Source of the DNA: Cladocopium goreaui
Taxonomy: Eukaryota > Sar > Dinophyceae > Suessiales > Symbiodiniaceae
Length of the DNA stretch: 64,000 bases
Direction: 5' to 3'
Assembly: GCA_947184155.2 (NCBI GenBank)
Contig: CAMXCT020000436.1
Span: 172,559-236,558, forward strand
Below are positions 41,552-53,480 of the stretch, in pieces (within the stretch, counting starts at the first letter, position 1; every line of letters begins with the position of its first letter). Both the position numbers and the translations under genes were made by a program. Below the pieces are notes generated by a model. The model made no database searches. It saw only the letters and a program-made list of their open reading frames with translations, and was not told the DNA's origin.

Positions 41552-43552
41552 GTATGTCTGCCAATGTGTGCTCTGCCGCGCAATTTTTCTCCCGGCTCGC
41601 ACCTCGTCACAACAGAGCCGTGTACGCGTACGCCATACGGCGTCGCTCAGGCCAGATGCTTTGCATGGCTTCTTTAGAGGGCTTGCTGCCTGGAGGCATA
41701 TGCAGTGGCATATCCATAAATTTTCGCAACTCCGTATGGAGGTGCGCCGTATCGGGCGGCTTCGCCGCACCAACAGATTCAAAAGTGCGTTTCCAACTCT
41801 TGCCGGCAAAGTAGCTGGGACACTGCATGAGTTCAAAAAGCCAGGCTAACGGGTCTATCAAACCCTCACAGGAACCTGCCCTCAGTTCCTGGTACTTCCT
41901 CTTCAAATGTGTTTTCAATGGGTGGAAACCTGCTATATCTAACGGTTGGATTTTGTCTGTACATCCGGCTGGTATGTACAGGAGCTGGACACCATTGCGC
42001 CGAGCGCACACCATGGTTTCCTTTGCGAGATGTGAGGACGCAACATCCAGCAACAAGATAGGTTGAAATGGATAAGGTTTTAAGACTTTGCCTAGATCGC
42101 GCACAATCTTGGTGATGTTCTTGCAGGATGTCCAAGCACTTTTCTGACGTACTATGTGCAGCGCCGTTTGTGGCAAGCGCCGCTGGCCCCTCAGCAACTT
42201 CTGTGTCAGCTTGGTCTCAGTCCCAAAAAGGTAGTGCGGCAACTTGCCTTGAATATGCGGCGCATCACAAATGATGCTCACATAGGTCAAAGCCCCTCGC
42301 ACGTCTTGTTTCCGGACAGGCATGCGAAGACTGGCATGTCGTGGCAAAGCAACGCAGCCGGGCAATTGCAGCATGGTGTAGGGAATGCTAGTTTCGTCTA
42401 AATTCAAAAACAGCGGAGTCTTGTCCACAAACTTCGTGTTCACGTAGTAGGAGAGTAACTGCCAAAAGGTTCTCACCTGACAGGGCGAAGCCGAGCAGGG
42501 AGGCTAGGAAAACATGACCACATGTGGGAGGAGGTCCGAATTGCAATGAGCTTGCCCGGCCCCATTTTTGGAGCCGGAAAACGGTCGCAAAAACACGACC
42601 GTGCTTGGCGCCTTAGCCTGCACCGGGACTGGGTCCCTGTGCACTTGTGGACGTAGGACTCGGCGCCGCAGGTTCCACTTGGCTCGGAAGCGCTGCACCC
42701 ATTGATTCACATGCCGGCGAGGCGGCAAACCCTCCAGGAGGCTGCCAAACCGCGCTTTCTCCCACGTGGCATAGACATCCAGCGATAGCGGTGCTACACC
42801 GACGTGGTTGCAAGCCAGAACCCAGTTGAAAGTGTTAGCCTCTGCCAGAAAAGCGGCTGCATGCCGCACTGGCCGTGCCCACGGAGTCGCGGAAGGTGAA
42901 AAAATGTGCTGCAAGTCTAAGTCTGTGGTGCTCAAAAACAAATCTTCCACCACAACCCGTGTTGTCCCTGAGGTCGGCTTGACTGCTGGCCACAGGGCAG
43001 CGAAGCGAAGCGCTAGCTCCATATTGCAGTCCGACAACACATAGACGGCAACGATCGCTTTGCAAGCAAGAGGGCTAAAACCTCCAGAGGCTGCTTCCTT
43101 CTTTGCTCGGTATCTGGCATGCTTGGCTTGCACTCCGGCCGCTCTGTTTCTGGCAAGGTCTGCTTGCAAAGTTGCAATGGTTTCTGCTAAAGCCACTGGA
43201 GTCGCCGCAGGTGCGTGAGCCATGGGGCAAGGCTGCGGCCACCTGGGTGCTGTCTTGGATGTCTTTGCATGGAAGCCTATACCCTTCTGTTGCTGGGCTG
43301 TGACTCTGTGGCATATGAATGCGAAAAATTGGTGCTGTTACAGCCATGTCCTGTGACTCATGTGGCGCTGGATCCACACCGAAGGCCCGACAGAGCTGCT
43401 GCATGCAATCTGTGAGTGATGGCTGAGCGGCGGCTGCAACAGATTCTCCATGCTGACCTAAACACAACCTCCTGGACTGCAACTCCTAGAAGGAACCCTT
43501 GCAACTCTGAGAAACAATGCACGTGCAGCATGCACCCACATGGCAGAAGCAC
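41552..43552 (-). mobile_element. DDE transposon, copy 2 (nested in unit 2)
   Basis: The same 2,001 bp and ends as copy 1. Its right end is followed by ATTGAGGG, the start of the Rep module, and this junction repeats in copies 3 and 4. So the insertion preceded amplification of the unit. Confidence 0.85.
41607..43223 (-). CDS. DDE_1-type transposase, copy 2
   Basis: Identical in organisation to copy 1 (exons 43,223-42,504 and 42,476-41,607). The only protein difference I see is a Thr-to-Pro change in the DPVTVQ motif (DPVPVQ here). All three catalytic aspartates are present. It may be active if correctly spliced. Confidence 0.85.
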
Positions 43553-44329
43553 ATTGAGGGTTCAAGCAGCTGTAGACCCAAATCTCCCCCGCAGGCGGTT
43601 TCACAAACCTAACCCAAGCCATGCCTTTCTCTACCCCATGCAGGCTGTTACTCCAAATGATAACACGGGCCGGTAAGCTGCACCAAATGCTGATTCTCGC
43701 GAATCCATGGTTCGTCATCATCCCAGTCAGTTGATTCATCTATGGTGATCACAATGGGGACCCTGAATAAATAAACCTGATATGAGAATATGTTCGTCTG
43801 TGACTGGCCTAAGCGATGAAAGTCTGGGTTTGCCTGAAATAAGGCCCGCTGAGATAGCACAAAGGACATAGAATTGCAATTGTCGAACAGGATAAAGCCG
43901 TGAGAATCTCTGTCGTAATGTTGTAACTCAGCGGCCGTGGCACCCTGGACAGTTTGAATGAAAGGAGGCTTCTGGATATACGTAGGCAAAACGAAATGGA
44001 GGCATTTTGCCAAGGTGCTTTTGCCAGCGCGCGAAGGCGCCCGGAGCACAAGAAATTTGTACCGAGAATCTAAAATGGAATACTGTTTGGCCCAGTCTTC
44101 GACTCGGGCAACCACTTCTGGCAAAAATGGCTTTTGCAATGGCTGGAGCTGAGCCACCACTTCGGCCTGCTCACGTCGGAGGCGACTTTCGCTCTCCTGC
44201 TGCATGACTGCTTCCACAGCGCGTTTGCGGGTGATATAGCCCAAGCGCACCTGCAACCTGCTGCACACGGTGTTGACACTTTTATAGTGATAATTCTGGA
44301 GACATTGGCCCTCTTTCTGAAAATGCATC

Positions 44330-44890
44330 TATAGAATCAGAGACCCCAAGGTATTTTCAAGTTGACAATCTCTTTAGAATCGCTGCCCCCAAGTCACTCT
44401 CGTAGAGCCGTTTTTTGGTTGGGGGGGTTAGTTGGCCTTCTATAAAATCAGGCTCCCCAAGTGTCATTCATTGACAGCTGACCTGAATGCTCCAGTTGCT
44501 CTTGCCTACCTTACCTTATGCATTCCCAATTTTATAGAGCTCAAAGGCTCCAAGTGTTCACTGTCAACCTCTTCGATTATATACAAGGATGATCAATGAT
44601 GATGAAAGAATTGTTGTGGGAAATTGTTCTGCCAATACTTCTCTATAGAATTGAAGAACATGACATACACCCAAAGAGAACAGATCCAACTATAGAATCG
44701 CAGTGGCTAAGGCTTTCTGCTGACTAGGACTCAGTGCTGTATTCAACATGAAATCTCTATAGAATCAGAGGCCCCAAGGTCCTCTATACAATTGAAAGCG
44801 TTGACACTGGGTAGGTACCCCTAAACAAAGCAGGGGGTTAAAACGCACCATTTTCCAGGACCCAACGTTCTTGATTCTGTAGAGGAAATT
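44330..44890. repeat. Degenerate CTATAGAATC...CCCCAAG repeat in Rep intron 7 (unit 2)
   Basis: Six to eight imperfect copies of a 40-80-bp motif, CTATAGAATCAGAGNCCCCAAG, often followed by GTTGACA. Repeated in units 3 (52,918-53,480) and 4 (61,708-62,290). Function unknown. Confidence 0.6.
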
Positions 44891-45484
44891 CCAAGGGGGA
44901 TATTTGAAGGTATCTGAAGATATGTTACGGCCAAATTATTGCTTATGTTCGGACACTTTATCAGACTCGAAGCAGCACTTTTATAAACAACATAGGTGTT
45001 TGTGACGTTCCCTATTCTATGAAATGGACCTGCTATGAAGTGGTCCCACTGAAATTCACATTGGGTTTATGTTATGTTCCATTTCATACAAATCTTTTCG
45101 GAGTTGGTCAATATTCTGGTACCCGAAAACTGCCCGCACGCCACCCTTTCGCGAACCGTTCGCGCCCCAGCAGAATCGGGACAAGGAATTCTGATCATGT
45201 TTTCGTGCGCATATGTGTTTATAAATAGTGGTATGCAGACCTCGTTGAATTTTAAGGTTTCTCCATCCCACTTTATTACTTGTATATTATGGTACCCATA
45301 TTCCAGACCACATAAAATATGATAAAGAAACATTTATAGTATGGGTTTAATCATTTCATCCGGACATGGGTTCTTCCCTTCCATATAGAGCTTCAATCAA
45401 GGGGGATCGATAAACAGCTATTGACAAGTCAACTGCAATGACACCGCCTAAAGTGAGTCTTTGGCATCCGCACCCCTGGGTCCA

Positions 45485-45570
45485 TGTATATATATATATA
45501 TAGATATATCCATAGATAGATATAGATAGATATAGAAAGACATATCTTTGTATAGATCTGTCTCGAAGAG

Positions 45571-45603
<33 letters not shown>

Positions 45604-45612
45604 CGTGTGTAT
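45485..45612. repeat. TA/GATA/GT microsatellites in Rep intron (unit 2)
   Basis: Simple repeats whose length differs between units (compare 54,078-54,205 and ~62,910-63,035), typical of slippage. Confidence 0.9.
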
Positions 45613-46025
45613 CTAAATCTCTCGAAAAATGTCTCTATATATCTACATATGCTGATCGCCATGCAGCCATGGAGCGTCCAATAAATGTGGACCCTGATGT
45701 ATCTCCGGAATGAAAACAATGTTGCTTAACCCAGGCACGCGTACTGCAGGTACTGCTGATGAGAAAGCTTGTGCCCACTCCACAGCGCATCCAGCCATCT
45801 GCCCTGCACTGTGTAGTCCTTGAACGCCTCGTAGGAGCTGGTGGCAACGAAATGGGTTCCTACCTGCACAGATCGCCCGGGTGAATTCCACCCAGCACTC
45901 AAGGCATGTCAGCCGAGGAAATGATCTGGTGGTGGGTCCAGACAATTAGATTAGATGTGATGCTGGCGACGAAACAATCTACATATGCCGCTTGCTGTCA
46001 ATTCCTGTCTCTGCAAACGGCCATT

Positions 46026-46760
46026 TATCGCGAAGCAAAAAGTTTCTTTCGCGCATCCTTCGCGAACTGCATGTGTATCTTTCGCGCAACCCATGTTGAG
46101 CAATAACTCCGCTTATGAAGATTCAATCGGCACGGGCCAAATCACACCAAATTAGCACGGAAAAGTGCTTCATAGCCTTGCAAACATTCTGCTAGCATCA
46201 CGGAATCCCCTTCGCGAACAGGTTCTTGCTGCTGAGGAACTTTTTTAGCAAGGCTTACTGGGCCACGCCCTTCAAAATGCCCTTTAACTTTACCTAGTCT
46301 TTTGCATCACTTGCGTGCAACTGTCGTGCAAAGACTTGTCTCCGCAGACCACAGCCAGGAGCACGGGGGGGCGGCAAAGGAAAAGCAAACACCAGGTGCC
46401 TTGGTGTTTGGCTCTTGCAAAGGGTCCCTGTTCGAAGCTTGGCTGCTGCATTTCGCGGTTGTTTCTTGAGACTTCAGAAAGCAACGTTAGGCAGGACCAG
46501 CGGCAGGTGCAAGGATGTGCTTGGCCACCATGGTATTTGGCTCTGGCGAAGCGTGACCTTCGGAAGCTGGCTGCTACCTATGAAGGGAAAAGCCAATGTG
46601 CGGTCCCAGTCTCCTGCCGGACCCCCGACAGCAGGGAGGCGGTGGTAGCCCTTAACAAGCGGTACTGTAGACAATGAGGATGATGCATTCTAGCCACCGT
46701 TCGCGACACTTTCGCGAAGCAAACAGTTTCTGTTTCGCAAACAAACTTTCGCGCGGGGTC
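46026..46760. promoter_or_regulatory. Cluster of TTCGCGAA-like palindromes in Rep intron 6 (unit 2)
   Basis: At least eight TCGCG-centred motifs (ATCGCGAAGC, TTTCGCGC, CTTCGCGAAC, GTTCGCGAC, TTTCGCGAAG) lie in two groups, 46,026-46,090 and 46,700-46,755, with more near 45,150 and 46,213. This is far above chance for this AT-leaning intron. They may be protein-binding sites; the same cluster is in unit 3. Confidence 0.35.
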
Positions 46761-47037
46761 CCAGCACAAATGAACTGTGTTTGCAATTGAAACTCGTTAT
46801 CAGGACCTTCAGATGGATCACCACATATATATGTTTATATGCAGAGATATATTTCGATATATCGATGGTGATAAATCTTGAATCAATGCGTACAAAGAAG
46901 AAGGATTGCCTATGCAAGACCAACCACGTAGATAGCGGTCCAATGAGTTCAGTTCATCCAAATCAGGCTCGTGGGTGCCCAGACCAAGGTGGCCGACAAA
47001 ATGTTTGACTGCAAACACGATCTGCTGCAAAGCTGCC

Positions 47038-47227
<190 letters not shown>

Positions 47228-49020
47228 TGGTCTACTGATGATCAACTAGAAGCTACGTCATGCTGCTGCCACACGATCGGATTAGTGACAAAGGTGGCCT
47301 ACATGAACTGCAACTTTCAACATGAGATAGAATGTCGTTGCAAGGTAACCCAACGGAGATGCACCTTTGCAGCCCAAACGTAAAAATGTCCTTGGTCTGC
47401 CGCATCTCGCCAGCGTGCGCCCCGTGCCCGACATGGGGAAGATTGGGCTGAATGCCCTTGAAACGGAGCGCCGTGCATGATTGCCAGTCGACGGGGCGGG
47501 CGAATTCCAGGAAGCAATGAATATGTAGACGGCCAGAATCCTCCGAACGCAAACTTGATTCCATCGTGGCACTCCATTTGCCGACCCACTCACACGTTGC
47601 AAGCCAAGTAAGGAACTCATCGAAATCCGCCAGCTGCAGCTGCAAGGAAGTGTAGGTTACCAACACTGCTCGTGCTCGAAGACGAAAAGGGCGGGCATCA
47701 CCTGTGAAAAATGTGCAACGATGAAGTGGCTGCGACTAGGACTCATGACTATACCCCTTCTAGTTCAGTCTCTCCCATCTGCATGCAAGGCTGAGGCTTG
47801 CCTACTGTCACTGATGCATGTCATGTCCATCCACTGCTCTACGTCTCTTACCCTCCGGAAAGCACCGTCCCGGATGCAGGGACAGAATGGCAACTACTTG
47901 CGGTCTGACCTGGTCCTGGGGCTGCTGCCATATCCACATCCTCTTGGGTCGATGCTGCTGCACCAGCTTCGTCTGCTGCTCCAACGCCCTGCAAAGCTGA
48001 TTAGAAACAGTGTGAACCAGAAGGCCGTGCAAACCCAGCGAATGGTAGCACCAACCAGGACGGCTGAGCAAGTCGCAGCAGGGTGAGAAATGTGAAAATT
48101 GACCCGAACAATGGGTCGCAGTCTTTAGCACCCGACAAACAGGTGAGGCACCTCATAGAGGTCAATGATGTCTCGCAGCTTCTGAGTGTCACTCGGAGAC
48201 AAGGTGCAGTTCTCCAGGCGCTGTAGTTGCGCTGCAAAGTCGGCGCGAGACAATTCACCCCGAAATTTCGGCACCTCGAGCTGGTTGGCTTGCAGCAGTT
48301 CCCGCAACGACCCGCACGCAGCACGCTTCCGTGTCGTGGAGGATCTCATGGCTCGGCCCAAGTGCAATGCGGAAACATCCTGTTTGCATGGCATGTCTTG
48401 GGTGCAAGGCTCCAATGCGATGTGCTAAGTCAGTTGCTTGCGACACCCCGCTTTGCTGTCAGGTGGCCCATTTCCTTTGGAGAGGGCTTGACACTAGAAA
48501 CAGCAAGGAACTCACCACCACGTCCTTAAAGCAGAATGCAGGTCACAGGCTTGAGCATGAAAAAAGCACATGGAGCAGATAGTCTGCTAGGATTCCATTG
48601 TCACAAACAGCTGGACGTGCATATGGCCCACAGGTCTGGAAAAAGCGTGTCGACCGTTGACACCCAGGAATGCTGCTGATGATTTCCGCTAGAGAAATGT
48701 GACTGGTAGAGGCACGTGTCTGAGTAGCAATATCTACAGAGACGGTCTGCCCCAGAAACAAAACCGCTCACGGCCCATGTTTTCACCCGACGTGACTGCA
48801 GTTCTCTCCGGCTGCCGCTTCGCACACGTGCGATCCACAGACGCCATGCTGCGACAGCACTGCAAAAAAAAGGAATGGAAGCTGGAAGAAGGGGTGGAAA
48901 AGAGGTAGATGTGATGTGGGAACATGGCCGCTGCAAATGATGGAATGGGAAGGATGTGCATGGGGGTAATGTCTTAAAGCTGCTGTTGCTGCTGCGCGCG
49001 ACAGTACGCAATTACTATAG

Positions 49021-49148
49021 GCGGGACCGCAGCGGGACCGCGGCGGGACCGCAAAATGTGGGAATTCCCACGATTCCAGGTTGCAGGCGGGACCGGTCCC
49101 GCCGTCGGCGGGACCACTTTACCTGTGAATTTATAGGAGCGGGACCGC
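49021..49148. promoter_or_regulatory. GCGGGACCGC iteron-like cluster (unit 2)
   Basis: Three contiguous 10-bp GCGGGACCGC repeats at 49,021-49,052, a fourth at 49,139-49,148, and between them GGCGGGACC and its inverse GGTCCCGCC plus the palindrome GGGAATTCCC. An AT-rich TTATAATAATATACC follows at ~49,165-49,180, and a 41-bp direct duplication at 49,190-49,271. Repeat clusters beside an AT-rich element resemble Rep-binding origins, but no canonical nonanucleotide is present. Confidence 0.35.
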
Positions 49149-49344
49149 ATACCCCGTTTGGGAATTATAATAATATACCAGGGGGGGTCAGGTGATGTTT
49201 TGGAGGTGGGGTGTGGGAAGATTCTTGGGGAGGTGATGTTTTGGAGGTGGGGTGTGGGAAGATTCTTGGGGAGATATCTTGTCTATCTAGCGTTGTATCC
49301 CTGGATGTCTTCTAAATGGGGTCTCTGGACCGCGCATGTCTTCC

Positions 49345-49610
49345 AAGCGCTTTGTCTTCGACATGGCGCTTGCAAGTCTGCGGTTTCCAGCTTTCACTCC
49401 TGCCGCGCTATGCCTTTGGCATTGGGATTTTCAGCCTTGACATGGTCTCATTCCAAGCGCTCTATGTCTTGACCATGGCGCTTGCAAGTCTGCGGTTGCC
49501 AGCTTTCCCTCCTAGTGTCCATGCCTTTGGCATGGTGCTTTCGAACCTTCACATGGCCGCTCTCACTCCAAGCGCTCTATGTCTTTGGCATGGCGCTTTC
49601 CACATAGTGC
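49345..49610. repeat. Diverged ~105-bp direct repeats in Rep intron 2 (unit 2)
   Basis: CCAAGCGCT...GCGCTTGCAAGTCTGCGG...GCCTTTGGCAT recurs at ~49,348, 49,452 and partly 49,573. Present also in unit 3 at +8,383. Confidence 0.7.
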
Positions 49611-50142
49611 ACGGCTTGACTCTACTCATGCGGGCTTGCCATTGGATGCATGCGACGTGCCAGCAGCCACGTCAAATCACTCACATCCAGCTTTCCTGCT
49701 TGTCGTAGAAGACGTCTTCGTTTCCTTTCCTGCAGGCTATGGAGTACATGTCTTTCAACATGGGTTCAGCGTTCACATGTCCCACCTGCACTCACGAAAA
49801 GACACCGTATCCATGCATTTACATGCACTCTCCTGGTTCTGTAGTTCTTTGGTGGCTGCTGCTAACTGGCGTTTCAAATTTTTGCGCTCTTCCTTCAGCA
49901 CAGCAACCCTATCAGCCGCGGCCGGTGGGGCTGCAGCTGCCGCGGCGTTTGCATCAGCAGCGGACATGGCACTCAAGGCGGGCGAACAACAGGCTTGCTC
50001 CACTCAAACTGCATGCAGTCCTCAAGATGATCCTGTGTTCTCTTTGTGCTTGCCTGGTACCTCCTTTTCACCCCTGTTCACGACCCCAGAAACATGGCTA
50101 CGAGAATGTGACAAAATGGTCATGCACCGATGTACCCTGATA

Positions 50143-52143
50143 GTATGTCTGCCAATGTGTGCTCTGCCGCGCAATTTTTCTCCCGGCTCGCACCTCGTCA
50201 CAACAGAGCCGTGTACGCGTACGCCATACGGCGTCGCTCAGGCCAGATGCTTTGCATGGCTTCTTTAGAGGGCTTGCTGCCTGGAGGCATATGCAGTGGC
50301 ATATCCATAAATTTTCGCAACTCCGTATGGAGGTGCGCCGTATCGGGCGGCTTCGCCGCACCAACAGATTCAAAAGTGCGTTTCCAACTCTTGCCGGCAA
50401 AGTAGCTGGGACACTGCATGAGTTCAAAAAGCCAGGCTAACGGGTCTATCAAACCCTCACAGGAACCTGCCCTCAGTTCCTGGTACTTCCTCTTCAAATG
50501 TGTTTTCAATGGGTGGAAACCTGCTATATCTAACGGTTGGATTTTGTCTGTACATCCGGCTGGTATGTACAGGAGCTGGACACCATTGCGCCGAGCGCAC
50601 ACCATGGTTTCCTTTGCGAGATGTGAGGACGCAACATCCAGCAACAAGATAGGTTGAAATGGATAAGGTTTTAAGACTTTGCCTAGATCGCGCACAATCT
50701 TGGTGATGTTCTTGCAGGATGTCCAAGCACTTTTCTGACGTACTATGTGCAGCGCCGTTTGTGGCAAGCGCCGCTGGCCCCTCAGCAACTTCTGTGTCAG
50801 CTTGGTCTCAGTCCCAAAAAGGTAGTGCGGCAACTTGCCTTGAATATGCGGCGCATCACAAATGATGCTCACATAGGTCAAAGCCCCTCGCACGTCTTGT
50901 TTCCGGACAGGCATGCGAAGACTGGCATGTCGTGGCAAAGCAACGCAGCCGGGCAATTGCAGCATGGTGTAGGGAATGCTAGTTTCGTCTAAATTCAAAA
51001 ACAGCGGAGTCTTGTCCACAAACTTCGTGTTCACGTAGTAGGAGAGTAACTGCCAAAAGGTTCTCACCTGACAGGGCGAAGCCGAGCAGGGAGGCTAGGA
51101 AAACATGACCACATGTGGGAGCAGGTCCGAATTGCAATGAGCTTGCCCGGCCCCATTTTTGGAGCCGGAAAACGGTCGCAAAAACACGACCGTGCTTGGC
51201 GCCTTAGCCTGCACCGTGACTGGGTCCCTGTGCACTTGTGGACGTAGGACTCGGCGCCGCAGGTTCCACTTGGCTCGGAAGCGCTGCACCCATTGATTCA
51301 CATGCCGGCGAGGCGGCAAACCCTCCAGGAGGCTGCCAAACCGCGCTTTCTCCCACGTGGCATAGACATCCAGCGATAGCGGTGCTACACCGACGTGGTT
51401 GCAAGCCAGAACCCAGTTGAAAGTGTTAGCCTCTGCCAGAAAAGCGGCTGCATGCCGCACTGGCCGTGCCCACGGAGTCGCGGAAGGTGAAAAAATGTGC
51501 TGCAAGTCTAAGTCTGTGGTGCTCAAAAACAAATCTTCCACCACAACCCGTGTTGTCCCTGAGGTCGGCTTGACTGCTGGCCACAGGGCAGCGAAGCGAA
51601 GCGCTAGCTCCATATTGCAGTCCGACAACACATAGACGGCAACGATCGCTTTGCAAGCAAGAGGGCTAAAACCTCCAGAGGCTGCTTCCTTCTTTGCTCG
51701 GTATCTGGCATGCTTGGCTTGCACTCCGGCCGCTCTGTTTCTGGCAAGGTCTGCTTGCAAAGTTGCAATGGTTTCTGCTAAAGCCACTGGAGTCGCCGCA
51801 GGTGCGTGAGCCATGGGGCAAGGCTGCGGCCACCTGGGTGCTGTCTTGGATGTCTTTGCATGGAAGCCTATACCCTTCTGTTGCTGGGCTGTGACTCTGT
51901 GGCATATGAATGCGAAAAATTGGTGCTGTTACAGCCATGTCCTGTGACTCATGTGGCGCTGGATCCACACCGAAGGCCCGACAGAGCTGCTGCATGCAAT
52001 CTGTGAGTGATGGCTGAGCGGCGGCTGCAACAGATTCTCCATGCTGACCTAAACACAACCTCCTGGACTGCAACTCCTAGAAGGAACCCTTGCAACTCTG
52101 AGAAACAATGCACGTGCAGCATGCACCCACATGGCAGAAGCAC
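50143..52143 (-). mobile_element. DDE transposon, copy 3 (nested in unit 3)
   Basis: 2,001 bp with the same ends as copies 1 and 2. Left flank TGTACCCTGATA, right flank ATTGAGGG, as in the other full units. Confidence 0.85.
50198..51814 (-). CDS. DDE_1-type transposase, copy 3
   Basis: Exons 51,814-51,095 and 51,067-50,198, protein identical to copy 1 throughout. The HTH-like segment and DD35D core are intact. Confidence 0.85.
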
Positions 52144-52917
52144 ATTGAGGGTTCAAGCAGCTGTAGACCCAAATCTCCCCCGCAGGCGGTTTCACAAACC
52201 TAACCCAAGCCATGCCTTTCTCTACCCCATGCAGGCTGTTACTCCAAATGATAACACGGGCCGGTAAGCTGCACCAAATGCTGATTCTCGCGAATCCATG
52301 GTTCGTCATCATCCCAGTCAGTTGATTCATCTATGGTGATCACAATGGGGACCCTGAATAAATAAACCTGATATGAGAATATGTTCGTCTGTGACTGGCC
52401 TAAGCGATGAAAGTCTGGGTTTGCCTGAAATAAGGCCCGCTGAGATAGCACAAAGGACATAGAATTGCAATTGTCGAACAGGATAAAGCCGTGAGAATCT
52501 CTGTCGTAATGTTGTAACTCAGCGGCCGTGGCACCCTGGACAGTTTGAATGAAAGGAGGCTTCTGGATATACGTAGGCAAAACGAAATGGAGGCATTTTG
52601 CCAAGGTGCTTTTGCCAGCGCGCGAAGGCGCCCGGAGCACAAGAAATTTGTACCGAGAATCTAAAATGGAATACTGTTTGGCCCAGTCTTCGACTCGGGC
52701 AACCACTTCTGGCAAAAATGGCTTTTGCAATGGCTGGAGCTGAGCCACCACTTCGGCCTGCTCACGTCGGAGGCGACTTTCGCTCTCCTGCTGCATGACT
52801 GCTTCCACAGCGCGTTTGCGGGTGATATAGCCCAAGCGCACCTGCAACCTGCTGCACACGGTGTTGACACTTTTATAGTGATAATTCTGGAGACATTGGC
52901 CCTCTTTCTGAAAATGC

Positions 52918-53480
52918 ATCTATAGAATCAGAGACCCCAAGGTATTTTCAAGTTGACAATCTCTTTAGAATCGCTGCCCCCAAGTCACTCTCGTAGAGCC
53001 GTTTTTTGGTTGGGGGGGTTAGTTGGCCTTCTATAAAATCAGGCTCCCCAAGTGTCATTCATTGACAGCTGACCTGAATGCTCCAGTTGCTCTTGCCTAC
53101 CTTACCTTATGCATTCCCAATTTTATAGAGCTCAAAGGCTCCAAGTCTTCACTGTCAACCTCTTCGATTATATACAAGGATGATCAATGATGATGAACGA
53201 ATTGTTGTGGGAAATTTGTTCTGCCAATACTTCTCTATAGAATTGAAGAACATGACATACACCCAAAGAGAACAGATCCAACTATAGAATCGCAGTGGCT
53301 AAGGCTTTCTGCTGACTAGGACTCAGTGCTGTATTCAACATGAAATCTCTATAGAATCAGAGGCCCCAAGGTCCTCTATACAATTGAAAGCGTTGACACT
53401 GGGTAGGTACCCCTAAACAAAGCAGGGGGTTAAAACGCACCATTTTCCAGGACCCAACGTTCTTGATTCTGTAGAGGAAA
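52918..53480. repeat. Degenerate CTATAGAATC repeat (unit 3)
   Basis: Counterpart of 44,330-44,890, with two small indels. Confidence 0.6.

Noticed and set aside
39566-42401. Plus-strand ORFs inside the DDE copies
   Set aside because: They are antisense shadows of the transposase exons and recur identically in each copy.
49165-49180. Canonical CRESS origin nonanucleotide
   Set aside because: The AT-rich stretch near the iterons does not match NANTATTAC on either strand, and no clear stem flanks it.
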